From Candidatus Calescibacterium sp. (GTDB lineage Bacteria; Calescibacteriota; Calescibacteriia; Calescibacteriales; Calescibacteriaceae), in assembly GCA_025060505.1 (NCBI GenBank), contig JANXBU010000003.1, positions 1-64,000 of the forward strand: a DNA stretch of 64,000 bases. The letters run 5' to 3'. The translations under genes were made by a program, and so were the position numbers. The first letter of the stretch is position 1. The number at the start of each line of letters is the position of its first letter. The notes beneath the pieces are model-generated. The model was given only the letters and a program-made list of their open reading frames with translations. It searched no databases and was not told the DNA's origin. This document shows, one piece after another, positions 28,517-37,571 of the stretch.

Positions 28517-30433
28517 CTAATACATTCCTTCTTCTTTTTTGATTTTTATATCCTCCTGAATTTTCTGTTCCATTATTTCTTCTATTTCTCCTTTTTTCCA
28601 TATGATTTTGGGGTTTATGAAAATAAGGAGATTAGATTTTTGACTTCTTGTTTGTGAGGAGCGGAAGAGAACGCCAATTACAGGAATATCTCCAAGTATT
28701 GGAACTTTTGCTCTTGCATAAGATTTTCTGGTCCTCATCAGACCACCGATTACTGCTACCTGGTTATCATCTATAAGTATTGAAGTTGATGCGGAACGTT
28801 TGATTGTAGCTATTCCAAGTTGCTGAACTGCAAGTCCAGTTGGAGCTTCTTCTGCTACATCTGAGATCTCTATGTTTATATCCATATAAATTCTCCTCTC
28901 TCCTTCTATTACTCTTGGTGTTATCTTTAGGATTATACCTACATCTTGTCTCTGTATTGTTATTGTTGGAACTGCTGCGCCGCCTGCTCCTGCTGCTGTT
29001 ATGATTTGACCTGTTGGAAATGGTATGTTTGTAGCTACCCTTATTTCTGACTCCTTGTTGTCAAGTGTAAGGAGCTGGGGGGTTGAAAGTATATCTACTG
29101 CTGTATCTGATGCGAAAGCGTTCAGAACAGCCGCAAGAGGTGGAACTGATATTTTCTGATCTCCAAGTGTAATTTCAACTGGCGGAAGGGAGAATCCAAA
29201 AAGAAGTCCAGATATTGTTGAGATTGTTCTCGGATCTATTATAGCAAATGGTAGGGGAGCCCCAACAGATTCTCCAAATATTCCTATACCTTCTCTGCCT
29301 TGAAATTTCACTTTGGTGCCCGCAAGAAAAGATAAACCGTATTGGTTGAGTCTTGAAGTTGAAACCTCCATTATTGCCGCTGAAACAAAAACCTGTCTCC
29401 TTTCTATGTCAATCTTTGAGATGATCTCCTTTATTTTCTCAAAATCCTGTGGTGAAGCTATTATAATCAGAGAGTTTGTAGATTTATCAGCTGCGATTCT
29501 AACAGGAGCTTGAACAACCTGTGCTTGCCCCGGAGCTCTTATTCCTCCTGCTCCTACTATGTTCTGCATTACAGATGCTACTTCCTCTGCTTTCGCATAA
29601 TTCAAATATATAACATTCACTTCTCCAACTTCAGATGGAATATCTATCTCAGATATTATCTTTTTTATATACTCTATATCTTCTTTCTCAGCGGCGATAA
29701 TTATTGAGTTTGTTCTTGGGTCAGATATAACTCTGGGTTGAGCTTCGGGAGGTCTTGTTGGTTTTCTCTGAGCCTGAATTATCTGTGTGATTATACCAAC
29801 TACATCTTGTGAGTTCGAATGCCTGAGTTTCACAAGCTCAATTGTAAATGTGAAAGGAATTCTATCTAGTTCTCTGACTATCTCTTGTATTCTCTGTATA
29901 TTTACTTTTGTATCAATTATTATTATAGTGTTTGTAGGTTGATAAACCTGCAAGAAAGCATTTCTCGAAAGAAAATTTCTGATTATGGCGGAGATCTGAT
30001 CTGCGTTAGAAAATATAGGCGTAATTATTGCAGTTGCATACTCTTCAGATGGAAGCAATTTTTTTTCCTTAACAATTTCTGTTGGACTCTGTCTTACCTC
30101 AGCAGCAGGAACTATTTTTACAATCTTTCCAACCTCAACCATCGCTAAATCATTTGCATACAGTATGGAATGAAAAATTTCCAGAGCTTCTCGTATTGTA
30201 ACCTTTCTTGGTGAAATTATTGTCACTCTTCCTCTTATTCTCTGATCAAGAAGATAGTTTTTTCCAGTCCAATCAGATATTATTCTTACAAGCTCAATTA
30301 TGTCCATATCGTTGAAGTTCATAGAGACAAGTTCTTCCATTCTTCGTTGTCCATTAGCATTTATCGGTAGCAGTGCGGTTGTAATCAATATAATTCCGCC
30401 TAAATATTTCACAGATTTTAGAAGTTTCAGCAT
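28517..30433 (-). CDS. gspD: GspD-type outer-membrane secretin
   Basis: 638 residues from the ATG at 30433, chosen because it begins a normal signal peptide (MLKLLKSVKYLGGIILI, ending near INANGQ). A TTG at 30478 would add 15 polar residues. N0/N1 domains follow (VSMNFNDMDIIELVRIISDWTGKNYLLD; VTIREALEIFHSIL), then repeated KH-like N domains (TNTIIIIDT, TNSIIIAAEKEDIEYIKKII, TNSLIIIASPQDFEKIKEII). The C-terminal secretin part has DILSTPQLLTLDNKESEIRV and VPILGDIPVIGVLF. It forms a multimeric outer-membrane channel for type II secretion or a related system. No other secretion genes are nearby. It converges on the giant surface protein, which might be its cargo, but that is speculation. Confidence 0.9.
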   Translation of the reverse strand: MLKLLKSVKYLGGIILITTALLPINANGQRRMEELVSMNFNDMDIIELVRIISDWTGKNYLLDQRIRGRVTIISPRKVTIREALEIFHSILYANDLAMVEVGKIVKIVPAAEVRQSPTEIVKEKKLLPSEEYATAIITPIFSNADQISAIIRNFLSRNAFLQVYQPTNTIIIIDTKVNIQRIQEIVRELDRIPFTFTIELVKLRHSNSQDVVGIITQIIQAQRKPTRPPEAQPRVISDPRTNSIIIAAEKEDIEYIKKIISEIDIPSEVGEVNVIYLNYAKAEEVASVMQNIVGAGGIRAPGQAQVVQAPVRIAADKSTNSLIIIASPQDFEKIKEIISKIDIERRQVFVSAAIMEVSTSRLNQYGLSFLAGTKVKFQGREGIGIFGESVGAPLPFAIIDPRTISTISGLLFGFSLPPVEITLGDQKISVPPLAAVLNAFASDTAVDILSTPQLLTLDNKESEIRVATNIPFPTGQIITAAGAGGAAVPTITIQRQDVGIILKITPRVIEGERRIYMDINIEISDVAEEAPTGLAVQQLGIATIKRSASTSILIDDNQVAVIGGLMRTRKSYARAKVPILGDIPVIGVLFRSSQTRSQKSNLLIFINPKIIWKKGEIEEIMEQKIQEDIKIKKEEGMY

Positions 30434-30524
30434 TACATTCGTATTTATTTTCTTATTATTTTTCTTATTATTATACAATTCGGTTTTTCAGCCGTTTTTG
30501 ATGAGATTTTATTTTCAAAAAAAT

Positions 30525-30530
30525 TAAAAT
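30525..30530 (+). promoter_or_regulatory. TAAAAT box 8 nt before the Rpn-like gene
   Basis: TAAAAT ends 8 nt before the ATG at 30539 with no Shine-Dalgarno between. It fits the leaderless pattern seen at other first genes in this window. Confidence 0.4.
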
Positions 30531-30538
30531 TTGATTAG

Positions 30539-31456
30539 ATGGGGAGATATGATATATCATTCAAGGAGCTGATATTGGGAGCTGAAAGAGAGCTTCTGAA
30601 AATCTTTGGAATTGATGTTTCTGATATACAGATGCTGAACGTAGAGTTTCCATCTGTAAGAGAGAAAAGAGTAGATAAGGTATATCTATGCGTTATAGGT
30701 TCAAAAAGATTTATAATTCAGATAGAGTTTCAACTTTACTATGAAAAATATTTTACAATAAGGATGTTGGGATATTGGACTGATTTAAAATTCAGTTTTC
30801 TGGAGTACCCAATAATGCAAATTGTTCTGACCTGCGGTAAAAAGATAAGAGATTCAATTGAAGAGGAAATCAGAGTGATGTCAGGAGGTAATGAGGTTTT
30901 ATTCGGATACACTAAGTTCAAGTACACATTGGTAGATTTAAGTGATATACCGTTTAAGAGATATATGGAATCAGTTAATCCGAACATAAATTCATTTGGG
31001 ATTTTGAGTAAGGATTGTGATGTGAGGGAATTGATTAACAAGATACTTGAATATGAAATTGGTAAAGAACAAACTTTATCTTTGATAACTAAGATATACA
31101 TATTAAGCAAGCTGACAGGAAGAGATAAGGAGGTAGAGAGAGTAATGGAAGAGACGCAGAAGATAGACCTGATGGAATACGATCTTTTTAGGAAGGCGAT
31201 AGAGAAAGGAATGAAGGAGGGACTGGAGAAAGGGTTACAGAAAGGATTACAGAAGGGGTTACAAAAAGGAATGGAGTTGGCAAAGGAAGGAATAGAGGCA
31301 GCTCTGAGGGCAAAGTTTGGGAGCGCGGCATATAGATTGATAAGGAAGATCAGGAAGGTAAAAGATATACGGAAAATTCAAGAGATAGCAAGAAAAATTC
31401 CAAAGGCAAAGAATACAAGTGAAATAGAAAAAATTCTTGACTCACACAATTCATAG
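30539..31456 (+). CDS. Rpn-like PD-(D/E)XK nuclease/transposase-family protein
   Basis: 305 residues. The N-terminal domain carries a PD-(D/E)XK-like core: D46 (REKRVDKVYL), then E63 and Q65 (FIIQIEFQ), with Gln in place of the usual Lys as in many Rpn-type relatives. The central part (about 80-210) is helical. Residues 223-246 are six four-residue units (KGMK, EGLE, KGLQ x3, KGME) encoded by a 12-nt tandem repeat, followed by a basic helical tail. Family knowledge: Rpn proteins are recombination-promoting DNA nucleases and often multicopy. A paralogous tail is at 1-321. It converges with the truncated-looking aspartokinase gene 57 bp away. Confidence 0.8.
   Translation: MGRYDISFKELILGAERELLKIFGIDVSDIQMLNVEFPSVREKRVDKVYLCVIGSKRFIIQIEFQLYYEKYFTIRMLGYWTDLKFSFLEYPIMQIVLTCGKKIRDSIEEEIRVMSGGNEVLFGYTKFKYTLVDLSDIPFKRYMESVNPNINSFGILSKDCDVRELINKILEYEIGKEQTLSLITKIYILSKLTGRDKEVERVMEETQKIDLMEYDLFRKAIEKGMKEGLEKGLQKGLQKGLQKGMELAKEGIEAALRAKFGSAAYRLIRKIRKVKDIRKIQEIARKIPKAKNTSEIEKILDSHNS
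31205..31276 (+). repeat. Six 12-nt tandem units inside the Rpn-like gene
   Basis: Degenerate units of the type AAAGGNNTNNAG occur at 31205, 31217, 31229, 31241, 31253 and 31265. Each codes for Lys/Glu-Gly-Leu/Met-Gln/Glu/Lys. The near identity of units 3 and 4 suggests copy-number change by slippage. Confidence 0.85.
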
Positions 31457-31513
31457 CTTTATCTGAATTCTTAGCCATTTGGAATTATGTGTATGTATTT
31501 GTGTTTTTCAATG

Positions 31514-32284
31514 TTAAATTGGGGTTTCAGATATTTTGTTTATATCGGATGCAACAATTGTTCCGGTTTCATCTGAGAAAGTACTTCTGACATGGATAGG
31601 TAGGTTAAATCTTGCGGCGATCTCTACGCTTCTTATTTGCAGAACCTTTGCTCCAAGTGAAGCGAGTTCTACCATCTCTTCATAAGATATGAAATTGATT
31701 TTTCTTGCGGATGAAACTAGATTGGGGTCAGTTGTGAAGACTCCCGGAACATCTGTATATATTTCGCAGACCTTAGCTTTCAGTGCCGCTGCTATTGCTA
31801 CTGCTGTTGTATCTGATCCACCTCTTCCAAGGGTTGTTATTCTCCCATCTGGGGTGACACCTTGAAAACCCGCTATTACTGGAACTATTTTCTGTTGTAT
31901 ATCTGAAAGTAGTTTTTCTGTTTCTATCTTGATTATCCTTGCGTTTGTGTAGTTGCTATCTGTGATTATTCTTATCTGGTGTCCAAGATACGATTTCGAT
32001 TTTATACCCATCTCACGCAGTATCATGGAAAATATGGCGCATGATACTTGCTCTCCTGTTGAAACAAGTACATCCATTTCATCATCATATGTGCTTTTGA
32101 CTGCGGATCTTCCAAGATTTATCAGTTTATCTGTCTCTCCTGCCATTGCCGAAACTACCACAGCAACACCGAGTCCCTTACTATAAGCTCTCTTGACATG
32201 CTCTGCGGCTCTTCTCATCCTTTCAAAGTTTGCAACAGATGTTCCTCCAAATTTCTGAACTATTATGTCATCTTTGCCCCTCAT
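31514..32284 (-). CDS. lysC: Aspartokinase catalytic domain without ACT regulatory domains
   Basis: 256 residues, against about 400 for a standard LysC. The kinase domain is complete: VQKFGGTSV (9-17), [45 protein letters not shown] and [12 protein letters not shown]. The protein ends right after [12 protein letters not shown] plus about ten residues, just where the ACT domains normally begin. It makes aspartyl phosphate for Lys/Thr/Met synthesis; without ACT domains it should lack Lys/Thr feedback. The stop is in a 57-bp spacer next to the Rpn-like gene, so loss of the 3' end by rearrangement is possible. It lies 3 nt after the PqqD-like gene. Confidence 0.88.
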   Translation of the reverse strand: MRGKDDIIVQKFGGTSVANFERMRRAAEHVKRAYSKGLGVAVVVSAMAGETDKLINLGRSAVKSTYDDEMDVLVSTGEQVSCAIFSMILREMGIKSKSYLGHQIRIITDSNYTNARIIKIETEKLLSDIQQKIVPVIAGFQGVTPDGRITTLGRGGSDTTAVAIAAALKAKVCEIYTDVPGVFTTDPNLVSSARKINFISYEEMVELASLGAKVLQIRSVEIAARFNLPIHVRSTFSDETGTIVASDINKISETPI

Positions 32285-32287
32285 GTT

Positions 32288-32575
32288 TTATTTGTTCAAA
32301 GTAGTTATAATGCCTAATCTTGAAAGTTCTTCCAGAAACTTTTCAATGTCTTTCTGAACTTCTTCAACTTTTTGTTTTCTTATTTTTGCGATCTCTTTGC
32401 ATATTTGATGTAATGGTATCTTATCTATATATTTCCATATAGTTGCTCCCTCTTCGTTGAATTCATAGATTTTTTTGTCTTTTAGAACAATTATTTTATC
32501 TCCGAGTTTCTTCTCAAAATCAACATTTTTTTTGATCTTTGTTTTTTGCAGTTTTTTTCTTACACTTTGGCTCAT
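32288..32575 (-). CDS. PqqD-like small protein (RRE-type fold)
   Basis: 95 residues. The pattern GDKIIVLKDKKIYEFNEEGATIWKYID, then LHQICKEIAK and a final helix VEEVQKDIEKFLEELSRLGII, matches the PqqD family. That fold is a winged-helix recognition element that binds peptide substrates of modifying enzymes. Family knowledge is that stand-alone PqqD-like proteins are common and not always linked to peptide modification. Here it sits between nuoA (27 bp upstream) and lysC (3 nt downstream). No precursor peptide is visible beside it; the nearest radical SAM proteins are about 12 kb away. Confidence 0.7.
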   Translation of the reverse strand: MSQSVRKKLQKTKIKKNVDFEKKLGDKIIVLKDKKIYEFNEEGATIWKYIDKIPLHQICKEIAKIRKQKVEEVQKDIEKFLEELSRLGIITTLNK

Positions 32576-32602
32576 TTGTTAATCTTTACCTTTTTGTTTC
32601 GC

Positions 32603-32962
32603 CTATATTTTCTGTTTCAGTGCAACTTCTCTTATATAAAGATAACCGAAGAAAAGAACGAGTAAAAAGAACAAAACTTCTGCAATTCCTACGATCCCAA
32701 GCTCTTTTACAATAGGTATATAAGGAATAAGTAGGGCGACTTCTATGTCAAATATAAGGAAAGCGAGTGCAAACACATAGAATTTTACAGGCAGTCTTCC
32801 GCGGGCATCATGAAAAGGTATCATTCCGCTTTCAAAAGGTAGAAACTTTTGTGGGGGGCTTTCTTTCGGCTTTTCAGACAAAATAAGATGTATAAGGATG
32901 ATTCCAAGACCTATGACTGATGCTAGTACAAAGTAAATAGCTACATAAAATACCTTTTCCAT
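32603..32962 (-). CDS. nuoA: NADH-quinone oxidoreductase subunit A (orphan)
   Basis: 119 residues, three membrane segments. The loop between helices 1 and 2 holds the family motif FESGMIPFHDARGRLPVKFYVFALAFLIFDIEVALLIPY, matching the NuoA signature. It belongs to the membrane arm of complex I. It is normally followed by nuoB-N, but here it is followed by the PqqD-like gene and lysC, so the remaining subunits must be elsewhere. On the minus strand TATTAC lies 7 nt before the ATG. Confidence 0.92.
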   Translation of the reverse strand: MEKVFYVAIYFVLASVIGLGIILIHLILSEKPKESPPQKFLPFESGMIPFHDARGRLPVKFYVFALAFLIFDIEVALLIPYIPIVKELGIVGIAEVLFFLLVLFFGYLYIREVALKQKI

Positions 32963-33122
32963 AGCATTTGTAATAAATATTGAAAAAAGTCTTTTGAAAT
33001 TTTCAAGAAGACAGAAAACTCTGTACTTATTGATTTAAACTGATTATATGATTAAAATAAATAGTAAAATCTTACATTTAAGTTACCTTACTTGTTAGAG
33101 ATAAAATTGTTAGATGTAAAAT

Positions 33123-35018
33123 ATGGCAGATGACAAAAATGAGATTGAAGGCTGGGACGAGACTTTAAAAGAGTACATATCTCAGTACATAGCAGAGGCT
33201 AGAGATATAATCCAGAAGATAGAGGAAACGCTATTTGCAATAGAAAAAAAAGAGGGTTCCCAAGAAGAACTTGTAAATTCACTCTTCAGAAGCTGGCACA
33301 CAATCAAAGGTGCTGCCGGGTTTTTAGGACTTGAAAAAACTGTTGAACTCTCTCACAAAACGGAATCTCTTATGGCAAAAATAAGAGATGAAAAAATCTC
33401 GTTTACCGAAGATATCATAAATACTGTTTTTGATTCGCTTGAAAAACTCAAAACTCTTACAGAAAATATATATCTTTCCGGTGCAGAAGGAGATATAGAT
33501 ATATCTCCGGAAATATCGAAAATAGACAAAATAATGAGAAGTATTTCTGGAATAGATCAAACGAGGGAAGTAGAAAATTTAGAAAAGAAAAAAATAGAAA
33601 AAACTGAAGAAGAGAAAGCAGAAAAAGAATGGGTCATTGAAAAGGAGGAGGGAGTTCCAAAGATAGAAGAAAAATTAGATCTGCGTGAAGGTGTGTCTTT
33701 TTATGAAAAACAGAAAACCCCCGAAATCAGATCTGAAAAATTTGAAAAGAAAACAGAAGAAGAAGCAGAAGAAAGGAAAGAAGAAAAAGAGGAGAAAAAG
33801 ACTACACCGGAGGAAGATAAGAAAAAAAAGAAATTTGCCTATGAAACAATAAGGGTTGCTACTCAGAAAATAGACGAGGTTTTGGCTCTTTCTGAGGAGC
33901 TTATTCTTGAAAGGAACTTTGTACTAAATGTTCTGCCGAAGGTTGAGGAAAAATATCCAAGAGATGCAGATGTATCGAGACTTTCCGAAATAGTCGCTAA
34001 TATGGATAAGATAATCTCCATGCTTCGTTTCTCTGTGATGAAGATGCGTATGATACCTCTGAAGACCCTTTTCTCAAAATTCCCCGGAACAGTTAGAAAC
34101 CTTGCAAGACACTTCGGCAAAAAAGTTGAACTTGTTATACAGGGAGAGGATACAGAGCTTGATAGATCTATTGTAGATGAGCTTGAAGAACCACTAATTC
34201 ATCTTATAAGAAATTCAATAGATCACGGAATAGAAAGAACAGAAGAAAGAATAGCTTTTGGAAAATCACCTGAAGGTAAGATATATCTACGTGCGTACTA
34301 TGAAGGTGACAATGTTGTGATAGAAGTTGAGGACGATGGTAGAGGTATAGATATAGAGAAGATAAGAAAAAAAGCTCTTCAAAAAGGTATAATAACTCCG
34401 GAGCAGCTTGAGTCTATGGGCGAGAAAGACATAATAAATCTTATTTTTATCCCCGGTTTCTCTTCAAAGGATGAAGCTACTGAACTATCTGGAAGAGGAG
34501 TCGGGATGGATGTTGTGAAGGGTAAAATAGTGGAGCTCAAGGGAACCCTTGATGTTCAAACCGCTCTCGGTGAAGGAACGAAAATAACAATGAAGCTTCC
34601 TCTTACCGTTGGTATTATGAACACACTCAAGGTTGCCTGCAACAGCTCTCAATTCTTTATACCTCTTTCATCTGTTGTGGAGATAACAAGGATTTCAAGA
34701 TCAGAACTCAAGTACGCGAGCGGTCAGGCCGTTATAAATTGGAGAAACAATCTCCTACCAGTTGTTTATCTTGGTAGAATTTTTGGTATACCTGAAAATG
34801 GAAGTTCAGATATGTATCATTTGGTTGTAACAGGAGTTGCAGAAAAGAGAATCGGTATTCTTGTTGATTCTGTTGTTTCATCTGAGGAGATCGCTGTAAA
34901 AACAGTAAGTGGAGTGAAAGCTGTTGGTATTGCTGGTGCAACTATTTCTGCTGAAGGAGAGCCTGTTCTCGTTATAGATATATTCTCTATATCAAAATAT
35001 CTTGAAGAAAGAATGTAA
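33123..35018 (+). CDS. cheA: Chemotaxis histidine kinase CheA
   Basis: 631 residues. P1/HPt domain (about 10-130) with phospho-accepting H59 in SWHTIKGAAGFLG. A Lys/Glu-rich low-complexity linker (about 145-238) stands where P2 would be, so a CheY-binding P2 domain seems absent. P3 dimerisation (about 240-310), then the ATPase domain with N box HLIRNSIDHGIE, G1 DDGRGID, FSSKDEATELSGRGVGMDVV and GEGTKITMKLPL. The CheW-like P5 domain closes the protein. It phosphorylates CheY under receptor control. No cheW, cheY or cheB is adjacent; a chemoreceptor is encoded at 59660-61681. Confidence 0.93.
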   Translation: MADDKNEIEGWDETLKEYISQYIAEARDIIQKIEETLFAIEKKEGSQEELVNSLFRSWHTIKGAAGFLGLEKTVELSHKTESLMAKIRDEKISFTEDIINTVFDSLEKLKTLTENIYLSGAEGDIDISPEISKIDKIMRSISGIDQTREVENLEKKKIEKTEEEKAEKEWVIEKEEGVPKIEEKLDLREGVSFYEKQKTPEIRSEKFEKKTEEEAEERKEEKEEKKTTPEEDKKKKKFAYETIRVATQKIDEVLALSEELILERNFVLNVLPKVEEKYPRDADVSRLSEIVANMDKIISMLRFSVMKMRMIPLKTLFSKFPGTVRNLARHFGKKVELVIQGEDTELDRSIVDELEEPLIHLIRNSIDHGIERTEERIAFGKSPEGKIYLRAYYEGDNVVIEVEDDGRGIDIEKIRKKALQKGIITPEQLESMGEKDIINLIFIPGFSSKDEATELSGRGVGMDVVKGKIVELKGTLDVQTALGEGTKITMKLPLTVGIMNTLKVACNSSQFFIPLSSVVEITRISRSELKYASGQAVINWRNNLLPVVYLGRIFGIPENGSSDMYHLVVTGVAEKRIGILVDSVVSSEEIAVKTVSGVKAVGIAGATISAEGEPVLVIDIFSISKYLEERM

Positions 35019-35301
35019 TCTCGTATAGTTTTAATACTCCTATACGGTGTTGTTTTGGCTTCAGGGTGAATCTTTGTAAAGGAAATTTCATATCTACAAC
35101 AGAGTAAATCCAATGTTAATTTTTTAGGTCATTTTTATGTTTCCTAGGATGTCCAAGTTCCGATAAATCTTGTTTTATTATACTTGTTTTATTCTATTAT
35201 ATAATCGATCACAAAAAGATTCAATAGATTTTTGATTATTAATTTTTTGTAAAAAGTGTAAATTGAAACTATACACTTTACTTTTTATTGGGAGGAAGAA
35301 A

Positions 35302-36363
35302 ATGAAAGTTGGTCTATTTTATCTTTTTGAGACACTCGGTGTAAAGACACCAGGGCAGGCATATAGGGAGGCGGTCGAAGAGGCTGTATATGGAGAAGAA
35401 TTAGGTTTTGAAGCTGTGTGTCCAGCTGAGCATCATTTTTCTGCTCACTACGGAATAATGCCGGATGTACTTGACTTTTTATCTTGGGTTTCTGCCAGAA
35501 CAAAAAAAATAAGACTTTGGCCTATGGTTGTAGTCTCACCTCTGAATGAAACCATAAGACTTGCTGAACGGGTTGCGATGCTTGATCAGTTCTCGGAGGG
35601 TAGAGTTGTTTTCTCAGTTGGCTCCGGATATAGATCATACGAATTTGAACCATTTGGTCTCAGTATAAAAGATAACTGGAAAATAATGAGAGAACAAATA
35701 GAGTTTTGTGTAAAATGCTGGACCGATGGCAAGGTTGACTATGAAGGTCAGTTTGTTAAAATAAAGGGTGTTGAAATTCAGCCAAAACCTCTTCAGAAAC
35801 CCCATCCACCAGTATTCATAACAACTGCAAGAGATGACCAGATAATTTGGGCGGCCGAGCACAATTTCTGTGTAATCCCAGCAGCTGGATTTTCTCCGTA
35901 TGAACTTTCTCATGTGTTTGAACTATATGACAAAGTTGCACAGGAAAACGGCTTTGAAAAAGCAAAATACAGAATATTTTTCAAGTGGATATATGTCGAT
36001 AAGTCTGATAAAAGAGCCAGAGAACTTGCAGAAAATTTCTTTATGAAAACAGTTATGGCTTTTTTCTACGGTGGAGAGCATCTTTACAAACATCTTGCAA
36101 AAAAGATTATGGAAACTTGGCCAGAGGACAGAAGGCATGAGATAAAAGAGAATGAACCCATAACATTTGAAACTCTGTGCGGAAACCCAAATTATACTCC
36201 ACTTGCGTGGGGTGATCCAAAAAGAGTTATAGATACACTTTCTGTGTGTAAGGAGACCGGAGCTAATTTCTTTATTGGTGGTTTCAACATGGGAGCTATG
36301 GATACCGCAGAGGTTAAAAACTCAATGAAACTCTTTATGGAAAAAGTTATACCTTATCTTTAA
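35302..36363 (+). CDS. Luciferase-like (LLM-class) flavin-dependent monooxygenase
   Basis: 353 residues from the ATG at 35302, supported by GGGAGG 6 nt upstream; an in-frame start 13 codons earlier lies before that site. TIM-barrel features: MKVGLFYLFET start, CPAEHHFSAHYGIMPDVLDFLS (about 36-57), TKKIRLWPMVVVSPLN, LDQFSEGRVVFSVGSGYRSYEFEPFG and PPVFITTARDD. The AEHHF motif and SGYR stretch are typical of FMN- or F420-dependent bacterial-luciferase relatives. First gene of a three-gene operon with a Zn-dehydrogenase (13-nt gap) and an acyl-CoA-dehydrogenase-like protein, suggesting oxidation of an organic substrate. The substrate is not predictable. Confidence 0.85.
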   Translation: MKVGLFYLFETLGVKTPGQAYREAVEEAVYGEELGFEAVCPAEHHFSAHYGIMPDVLDFLSWVSARTKKIRLWPMVVVSPLNETIRLAERVAMLDQFSEGRVVFSVGSGYRSYEFEPFGLSIKDNWKIMREQIEFCVKCWTDGKVDYEGQFVKIKGVEIQPKPLQKPHPPVFITTARDDQIIWAAEHNFCVIPAAGFSPYELSHVFELYDKVAQENGFEKAKYRIFFKWIYVDKSDKRARELAENFFMKTVMAFFYGGEHLYKHLAKKIMETWPEDRRHEIKENEPITFETLCGNPNYTPLAWGDPKRVIDTLSVCKETGANFFIGGFNMGAMDTAEVKNSMKLFMEKVIPYL

Positions 36364-36376
36364 TGGGAGGATATAT

Positions 36377-37480
36377 ATGAAAAAAGGAAGAGTTGCAGTA
36401 CTTTATGAAGTAGGTAAACCACTTGAATTCAGGGAGTATCAGGTTCCAGATCCTCAGGACGGAGAAGTTGTAATTGAGTGCCTGAGAACAAATATATGCG
36501 GTTCAGACATACACATGTTCAAAGGAGAAGCCTTTTCAGCTTTTGGAGGACTATTTTATCCGATCGTTCTTGGACATGAATTTGTTGGCAGAGTTTTTAA
36601 AATAGGAAAAGGAGTAAAAACAGATAGTCTAGGCAATCCTATATCCGAGGGCACGATTGTTTCTCCCGTATATTATAAAGGTTGTGGATCTTGTCACCTA
36701 TGTTCTGATGGGAGAGAATATGCTTGTTTTAGATCTCTTCTTTCCGTTCTGCGAGAAGCCGAAAAACCTCCCTATTTTGTCGGTGCTTTTTCTGAGTTTT
36801 ATGTTATAAGAGCTGGACAGAAGTTCTATGCTGTTCCTTCAGATATCCCTGTTAAATATGCATCTGCTGTGAATTGCGCTCTTTCACAGGTGATCTTCGG
36901 ACTCAATCAGATAGGTTTAAGATATGGTGAAAGTGTTGTCATACAGGGCGCAGGAGGGCTTGGACTTCTTGCTACAGCTGTTGCAAAAGATATGGGAGCT
37001 TCAAAAGTTGTTGTTGTTGACTCTGTTGAAAATAGACTGGGGCTCGCAAGAGATTTCGGAGCAGACTATACTGTAAATCTTAACGGAGATTTTAGGGAGA
37101 GAGTATCAAAAATAAAAGAGGTAACCGGAGGGGGAGCAGATGTTGTTGTAGAGCTTGCTGGAACGCCGATAGCTATAAAAGAAGGAATGAAGTACATAAA
37201 AAGAGGTGGAAGATACTTAGTTATGGGAGCCGTGAATCCAAAGCAAAAATTTGATGCAGATCCTTCTGTTTGGATTGGTGAGAACATAACTATAAAAGGT
37301 GTTTCTCTGTATAGTTCTCACAGTATTGTTATGGCATACAACTTTATCCAAAGAAACAAAGACAAATTTCCTTTTGACAAAATATTTGCTGTGTTTGAAT
37401 TTGAGAAAGTAAATGAAGCTATAAGTTCGGCTGTTGAAAAAAAATATCCAAGAGTTCAGATATTGATTAATGATACATGA
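36377..37480 (+). CDS. Zinc-dependent medium-chain alcohol/polyol dehydrogenase
   Basis: 367 residues. Catalytic Zn ligands are C41, H67 and E68 (NICGSDIH; LGHEFVG). Structural Zn Cys are C103, C106, C109 and C117 (GCGSCHLC...YAC). The NAD(P)-binding Rossmann motif GAGGLG starts at about 191, with an acidic residue after strand 2 (VVVVDSVENR), which favours NAD. It interconverts an alcohol with an aldehyde or ketone. GGGAGG precedes the ATG. It is translationally close to the monooxygenase gene upstream. Confidence 0.9.
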   Translation: MKKGRVAVLYEVGKPLEFREYQVPDPQDGEVVIECLRTNICGSDIHMFKGEAFSAFGGLFYPIVLGHEFVGRVFKIGKGVKTDSLGNPISEGTIVSPVYYKGCGSCHLCSDGREYACFRSLLSVLREAEKPPYFVGAFSEFYVIRAGQKFYAVPSDIPVKYASAVNCALSQVIFGLNQIGLRYGESVVIQGAGGLGLLATAVAKDMGASKVVVVDSVENRLGLARDFGADYTVNLNGDFRERVSKIKEVTGGGADVVVELAGTPIAIKEGMKYIKRGGRYLVMGAVNPKQKFDADPSVWIGENITIKGVSLYSSHSIVMAYNFIQRNKDKFPFDKIFAVFEFEKVNEAISSAVEKKYPRVQILINDT

Positions 37481-37571
37481 TTACGAAAATTGATAAATTG
37501 TATGATTGAGTCTATGTGTAATCTCACAAATATAGAATTAATTTCGAAAAAATATATGGAGGTTTCGTATT

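Noticed and set aside
31205-31276. 12-nt repeats as a CRISPR-like array
   Set aside because: The units are contiguous without spacers, in frame, and code for a regular KGLQ pattern.
35022-35046. Hairpin with 7-bp CGTATAG/CTATACG stem after cheA
   Set aside because: The stem is AT-rich, the loop is 11 nt and no T-run follows, so a terminator call is not supported.
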